From Verrucomicrobiota bacterium (GTDB lineage: Bacteria > Verrucomicrobiota > Verrucomicrobiia > Limisphaerales > UBA8199), in contig JAPLUA010000494.1 in the NCBI GenBank assembly GCA_026397855.1, positions 1 to 10,701 of the forward strand: 10,701 nucleotides of DNA, read 5' to 3'. This document shows positions 7,491 to 10,701 of the stretch, piece by piece. The notes under the pieces were generated by a model that ran no database searches, was not told where the DNA came from, and worked only from the letters and a program-made list of their open reading frames with translations. Each line of letters begins with the position of its first letter. Within the stretch, counting starts at the first letter, position 1. Position numbers and translations under genes: made by a program.

Positions 7491-8348
7491 ATGAAATCCG
7501 AAATCCGAAACCCGAAACCCGAAGAGACGGGGCACGCATCACGCATCACGCATCACGCATCACGCTACCTCTCGATCTACGCGGCGCTTTGGAAGAACTC
7601 CGTGGCGCGCGAGATGGGGTTCAAGGGCAACTTCCTCCTGTGGATCGTCGTCGAGCTGCTCTGGTTCGGGCTGCAGCTCAGCTTCATCGGCGTGCTCTAC
7701 CTGCACACCGAGCACATCGGAACGTGGACCAAATGGCAGGTGGTGATGCTGATCGGGGCGAGCCATTTCATCCAGCAGATCTTCCAGGCCTTCTTCCTAA
7801 TCAACTGCACAAACCTCTCGGAGCTGGTCCGGAGCGGCAAGCTGGACTTCCTGCTGCTGCTGCCGGTCAACACGCGGTTTGTGGTCTCGCTCAGGCAGGT
7901 GGATCTCGGGGCCTTCGTCAATGCCGGGTCTGCGGTGGCGCTCATGGCCTACGCCGCACGCCAACTGCACCTGGCGCCGTCGGCAGGACAGGTGCTCGGG
8001 TTCCTGGGGCTGTGCGTCGCGGGGGTCGCGATTCATTATTCGCTCATGTTCCTGCTGGCCAGCATCAGCTTCTGGACCGTGCGCGCGCAGGGCATTGTCT
8101 GGGGCTACTACAACCTGTTCAACATCGCCCGCATGCCCGACGAGGCCTTCCGCGGGCTGTTCAAGATCGTGTTCACCTTTGCCATTCCCATGCTGCTGGT
8201 TTCCAACGTCCCGGTCCGGCTGCTGGCCGACAAGCTCGCGTCGCCCCGCCCGATCCTGCTGCTGCTGGGGATGAGCGTAGTCTGCTTTTGCGTTTCCGAA
8301 TGGGGATGGCGCACCTCCGTGCGGCGCTATACCAGCGCGAGCTCCTGA
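7491..8348 (+). CDS. ABC-2 type transporter permease, second subunit (COG3694-like), with repeat-encoded N-terminus
   Basis: This 285-residue membrane protein pairs with the permease encoded just upstream (four-base gap). Its family-like part begins at about residue 26 (RYLSIYAALWKNSVAREMGFKGNF), followed by about six hydrophobic segments, including LLWIVVELLWFGLQLSFIGVL, VVMLIGASHFIQQIFQAFFL, NAGSAVALMAYAA, VLGFLGLCVAGVAIHYSLMF, IVFTFAIPMLLVS and ILLLLGMSVVCFCV. LVRSGKLDFLLLLPVNTRF matches the conserved cytoplasmic segment between the second and third membrane spans of this family and parallels DGNISQFLLKPID of the first subunit. Residues 2-25 (KSEIRNPKPEETGHASRITH and on) are encoded almost entirely by two heptamer arrays and have no family equivalent. 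No other start codon lies between the array and the conserved part until a GTG within it. Substrate unknown; ATPase not in the window. Confidence 0.83.
   Translation: MKSEIRNPKPEETGHASRITHHASRYLSIYAALWKNSVAREMGFKGNFLLWIVVELLWFGLQLSFIGVLYLHTEHIGTWTKWQVVMLIGASHFIQQIFQAFFLINCTNLSELVRSGKLDFLLLLPVNTRFVVSLRQVDLGAFVNAGSAVALMAYAARQLHLAPSAGQVLGFLGLCVAGVAIHYSLMFLLASISFWTVRAQGIVWGYYNLFNIARMPDEAFRGLFKIVFTFAIPMLLVSNVPVRLLADKLASPRPILLLLGMSVVCFCVSEWGWRTSVRRYTSASS
7493..7523 (+). repeat. Heptamer array GAAATCC x2, GAAACCC x2 at the start of the second permease gene
   Basis: Two copies of GAAATCC (7493-7506) are followed by two of GAAACCC (7507-7520) and a partial GAA. The first unit begins on the G of the ATG start codon at 7491, so the array forms codons 2 to about 11 (KSEIRNPKPE). 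Units differ by one T/C change, consistent with duplication of single units and of a mutated copy. Confidence 0.93.
7533..7565 (+). repeat. Perfect heptamer array ATCACGC x4 in the second permease gene
   Basis: A partial CACGC (7533-7537) and four exact ATCACGC copies (7538-7565) encode HASRITHHASR. This is the same unit, copy number and coding-strand sense as the array at 3706-3733 in rlmN. Only about nine bases (7524-7532) separate it from the GAAATCC/GAAACCC array. Confidence 0.95.
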
Positions 8349-8434
8349 TGGCCTCATTTCGTCTTTGACTTCCGCGCCAACACAGGCGAAAGCTCTTCAA
8401 CGAGACAAACGAGCACCGATAAGCCAAGACGTAT

Positions 8435-9853
8435 ATGGCCCACCCTCTTAAAAGCCTCCGCCGCCAGGCGCAATCAAAGCCGGCGGCTCGAACTGAGCCC
8501 GACGCCCGGACCTTTGACTGGCCGCTGGCAAACGAGGCCGAGAGCTTTCTCCGCCGCCAGGTCGCCGCCTTCCAGGGGCGAAACACGTTTGCGGGGGAGC
8601 TGGCTCAACGCATGGGAGCCGAGACCGGCACAGACTTCTTTGAATGGACCGATCACCTCGTCATCTCCCCGGACGAGAAGCAGGCTCTTCAAGCGCTGGG
8701 CTTCGCGCCCGATCGCGGGGCTGAGACGACCGACGGCTCGATCGTCTATGAGCATCCCCGGGCCATGCTCCCGCGCGTCATCCTGCGCCGCAGCCGGGCG
8801 CAAAGCCCGTCGGTCGTTGCCTTGCGGCCGGAGTTTCTGTCCGACTTCATGGCCAGCCACAGCCTGTTTGGCGAGCCGGAAGGCGAGCCCTGCTCCCGCT
8901 ATCGTCGTATCCTGGTCTCCCAGGAGCACGGAACGCGGCTGGAGGCTGTCGAGCGCCGCGCCTATCGCGGCTTTGTTCCCGCCCCCCTCAAGCCGGGAGA
9001 ACTGAGCCGGATCATCAAGGCCCGCGAACTCCTGCGCACGCGCCCTCGGCGATTCACCAGCGACGCTGAAGCATTCAAAGCCACTAACGGCATCCTGGAT
9101 CGCGCCATGGCCCTGGTTGGACGCGACCTGGCCTGCCAATTCTTCTTCGAGGCTGAGCGGGAATACTGGGAGGGCCGCAACCGCGCCGGGCGGATCCAGA
9201 AGCATCGCCAGGGCCAGCTCGGCCTGGGCTGGGGCAACCATGATCATCACACCTTTCGCTGCTCGCGCGCGCATTTTGTGGACCTGGTCCGGTTTCTCCT
9301 GCGTCTGGGCTTTGCCAAGCGTGAGCGCTACTACGCCGGCGCCGCAGCCGGCTGGGGCGCCCAGGTCTGCGAGCAACCCGTGACGGGGATTGTAGTCTTC
9401 GCCGATGTGGATTTGCTGCCCGCGGAGACCACCGTGGACTTTTCAACGCACAAGCTTCCGCCGTCCCCGCGCCTGGGCACCGTCGGCCTCTGGGTGGGGC
9501 TGCACGGGGAGAGCTTCCTGCAGGCCGGCATGCACCACCTGGAAGCCCGCTTCGATTTCGACCTGCTGCGCGACCAGCTTAAGGAATCCGGCGTCAGCAC
9601 CATGAAGCCGTTCTCTGATTTCGCATTCCTGCGCCAGGCCTTCACTGAGGGCGAGCGATGGCCGGTGCAAGAGGAGCGGCTGAAGCGCCTGCTGTCCGCC
9701 CGCCTGATCACGCGAGGCCAATTCCGCCGGTTCGACCAGGAAGGCGCCATAGGCAGCCACCTGGAGAATCTCCAGCGCCATGGCGGCTTCAAGGGTTTCA
9801 ACCAGAAGGCCGTCAGCGCCGTCATTGCCGACACCGACCCGCGCCTGCCATGA
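8435..9853 (+). CDS. Protein of unknown function with a possible VOC/DUF1338-like metal-binding region
   Basis: I do not recognise a named family for this 472-residue soluble protein (no signal peptide or membrane segment). The N-terminal half has no familiar motif. From about residue 265 the sequence GWGNHDHHTFRCSR (H269, H271, H272) is followed by a helix with LLRLGFAKRERYY, then GWGAQVCEQPVTGIVVFADVDL. That is the strand-helix-strand-strand-strand order of a vicinal-oxygen-chelate half-module. A second stretch, TVGLWVGLHGESFLQAGMHHLEARFDFDLLRDQLKESGV (H357, E359, H367, H368), looks like a second module and recalls DUF1338-type 2-oxoadipate dioxygenase/decarboxylases, which use two His and one Glu to bind a metal. 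This is a weak likeness made by eye. A metal-dependent dioxygenase or lyase is possible but unproven. The start at ATG 8435 lacks a Shine-Dalgarno site. Its stop overlaps the pgsA start (ATGA), so the two are likely translated together. Confidence 0.7.
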   Translation: MAHPLKSLRRQAQSKPAARTEPDARTFDWPLANEAESFLRRQVAAFQGRNTFAGELAQRMGAETGTDFFEWTDHLVISPDEKQALQALGFAPDRGAETTDGSIVYEHPRAMLPRVILRRSRAQSPSVVALRPEFLSDFMASHSLFGEPEGEPCSRYRRILVSQEHGTRLEAVERRAYRGFVPAPLKPGELSRIIKARELLRTRPRRFTSDAEAFKATNGILDRAMALVGRDLACQFFFEAEREYWEGRNRAGRIQKHRQGQLGLGWGNHDHHTFRCSRAHFVDLVRFLLRLGFAKRERYYAGAAAGWGAQVCEQPVTGIVVFADVDLLPAETTVDFSTHKLPPSPRLGTVGLWVGLHGESFLQAGMHHLEARFDFDLLRDQLKESGVSTMKPFSDFAFLRQAFTEGERWPVQEERLKRLLSARLITRGQFRRFDQEGAIGSHLENLQRHGGFKGFNQKAVSAVIADTDPRLP

Positions 9854-10425
9854 CCACTGCCAACAAGATAACCATCCTCCGGATGCTGCTGATCCCGTTC
9901 TTCGTGGTGGTGACGCTCTATTACACCAAGGAAGGACGCGAGGTGTATCGGCTGCTGGCAGTTCTATCGTTTGCGGTGGCGTCTGCTTGCGACGGGCTGG
10001 ACGGCTACGTGGCGCGGCGATTCAACCAGCGCAGCGAGCTGGGCGCCATGCTCGATCCGCTGGCGGACAAGCTGCTGCTGGTGTCGGCGATTGTCGTGCT
10101 GAGCTTCGATCATCATCCCTACCTGGAAAGCATCCCGCTGTGGCTTACCGGCACCATCATCGGGCGCGATGTCATGCTTCTGATCGGCGTGGCGGTAATC
10201 CATCTGATGGTGGGCAAGCTCACGGTTCGGCCGAGGATCCTCGGCAAGGTCGCCACCGTCTTGCAGATGGTGGTTGTGCTTTGGATACTGCTGAAATGGG
10301 GACCTGGATGGCTCGCGTTCTGGATGTGGGGGGCGGCGATCTGCACGGGGATTTCGGGGCTATTTTACCTCTGGGAGGGCAGCCGCCAGTTGAGCGCGCA
10401 CCCATCGTCCAGCCCCAAGGCGTAG
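9850..10425 (+). CDS. pgsA: CDP-diacylglycerol--glycerol-3-phosphate 3-phosphatidyltransferase (CDP-alcohol phosphatidyltransferase)
   Basis: The 191-residue inner-membrane enzyme makes phosphatidylglycerol phosphate, the committed step to phosphatidylglycerol and cardiolipin. It starts MTTANKITILRMLLIPFFVV, the typical PgsA N-terminus with its first membrane helix. It has the complete CDP-alcohol phosphotransferase signature D51-G52-x2-A55-R56-x8-G65-x3-D69-x3-D73, preceded by D48, with the Asp residues that bind metal and act in catalysis. Several further hydrophobic helices follow (LLLVSAIVVLSF, LTGTIIGRDVMLLIGVAVIHL, VLQMVVVLWILL, LAFWMWGAAICTGISGLFYL). The length fits PgsA, and the generic K-LTVRPRILGKVATVLQM segment is present. 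The frame is open further upstream, but the ATG at 9850 overlapping the previous TGA is the sensible start. Related enzymes of the same superfamily cannot be fully excluded. Confidence 0.87.
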   Translation: MTTANKITILRMLLIPFFVVVTLYYTKEGREVYRLLAVLSFAVASACDGLDGYVARRFNQRSELGAMLDPLADKLLLVSAIVVLSFDHHPYLESIPLWLTGTIIGRDVMLLIGVAVIHLMVGKLTVRPRILGKVATVLQMVVVLWILLKWGPGWLAFWMWGAAICTGISGLFYLWEGSRQLSAHPSSSPKA

Positions 10426-10440
10426 AGCGTGGAGCGTGTG
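10420..10440 (+). repeat. Short heptamer-like repeat across the pgsA stop codon
   Basis: GCGTAGA, GCGTGGA and GCGTGTG stand in tandem; the first contains the TAG stop of pgsA. The copies are imperfect and few, so this would be unremarkable alone. It is listed because it shares the 7-bp period of the arrays in rlmN and the permease gene. Confidence 0.4.
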
Positions 10441-10467
10441 GATCGTCGGAGGGCTGGCTTGTCTCGT

Positions 10468-10498
10468 TTGACAGCGGCGGGCACCGGGTTTATATAAT
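10468..10498 (+). promoter_or_regulatory. Sigma70-type promoter of the peroxiredoxin gene
   Basis: A perfect TTGACA -35 box (10468-10473) is followed after 17 bases by TATATA (10491-10496), overlapping a perfect TATAAT (10493-10498, 19-base spacing). Transcription would begin near 10504, giving a leader of about 28 AT-rich bases without a Shine-Dalgarno site. The boxes stand out against the GC-rich surroundings and indicate that the peroxiredoxin gene is transcribed separately from pgsA. Confidence 0.75.
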
Positions 10499-10531
10499 TC
10501 TCCACGAATACAATAAAACACATAACACGAT

Positions 10532-10701
10532 ATGCCAATACCTGTAGGATCCAAAGCACCTGATTTCACCTTGAAATCCAAGCAAGCCGCCGGCCTGGTG
10601 GATGTCAAGCTGAGCAACAACTTCGGCAAGAAGAACACCGTTCTTCTGTTCTTCCCGGCAGCCTTTACCGGCGTATGCACCTCGGAGCTGTGCGACATCA
10701 C
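10532..10701 (+). CDS. Peroxiredoxin (AhpC/TSA family), N-terminal part (3' end outside window)
   Basis: Fifty-six residues are visible from the ATG at 10532 to the right edge. MPIPVGSKAPDFTLKS is the usual peroxiredoxin start. VLLFFPAAFTGVCTSELCDI carries the active-site pattern, with C49 after TGV as the expected peroxidatic cysteine. A second cysteine, C54, follows with the CxxxxC spacing seen for the resolving cysteine in PrxQ/BCP-type enzymes. The protein would reduce hydrogen peroxide and organic hydroperoxides in the cytoplasm with a thiol donor. Which subfamily it belongs to cannot be settled without the missing C-terminus. It has its own promoter at 10468-10498. Confidence 0.9.
   Translation, partial: MPIPVGSKAPDFTLKSKQAAGLVDVKLSNNFGKKNTVLLFFPAAFTGVCTSELCDI

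Overview
This is a high-GC bacterial chromosome segment whose eight gene loci are packed almost end to end. No rRNA, tRNA, CRISPR array, phage gene or transposase is visible. The gene set (a secreted GH78-type alpha-L-rhamnosidase, a DUF3417-type alpha-glucan phosphorylase, a two-permease ABC-2 exporter, PgsA, a peroxiredoxin) and the rarity of Shine-Dalgarno sites would fit a Verrucomicrobiota or other PVC-group polysaccharide degrader. That assignment is a tentative inference from gene content, and no marker gene proves it.

Layout. Bases 1-473 (+) hold the C-terminal end of an ETF alpha-like flavoprotein subunit. Bases 584-2899 (+) encode the exported rhamnosidase-like enzyme. Two genes then run on the minus strand toward it: glgP (6517 down to 4340) and, 49 bp after it, rlmN (4290 down to 3090). 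Divergently from glgP, two ABC-2 permease genes (6680-7486 and 7491-8348) run on the plus strand. They are followed by an unrecognised VOC-like gene (8435-9853), which overlaps pgsA (9850-10425) by four bases. A peroxiredoxin gene with its own strong sigma70-type promoter starts at 10532 and runs off the right edge.

The most unusual feature is a set of tandem heptanucleotide repeats placed inside genes. The heptamer ATCACGC (coding-strand sense) occurs in exactly four perfect copies at two unrelated loci. One is in the middle of rlmN and the other is at the very start of the second ABC permease gene. At both sites it follows a second, different heptamer family: AGTCCAC-like in rlmN, and GAAATCC/GAAACCC in the permease, where the family begins on the G of the start codon. 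In rlmN the 7-bp phase can be followed for fifteen units (105 bp, 35 codons) between the radical-SAM cluster motif and the GMGEP motif. A weak third site lies across the stop codon of pgsA.

The rlmN gene carries all its expected catalytic residues, but they are split between two reading frames. A single-base change in a homopolymer tract next to the repeat would restore one open frame of about 399 codons. It is therefore either a recent frameshift, a phase-variable gene, or a sequence error. Functionally the window combines rhamnoside cleavage outside the cytoplasm, intracellular alpha-glucan phosphorolysis, rRNA methylation, export, phospholipid synthesis and peroxide defence. Only the permease pair, the VOC-like/pgsA pair and possibly glgP-rlmN look co-transcribed.
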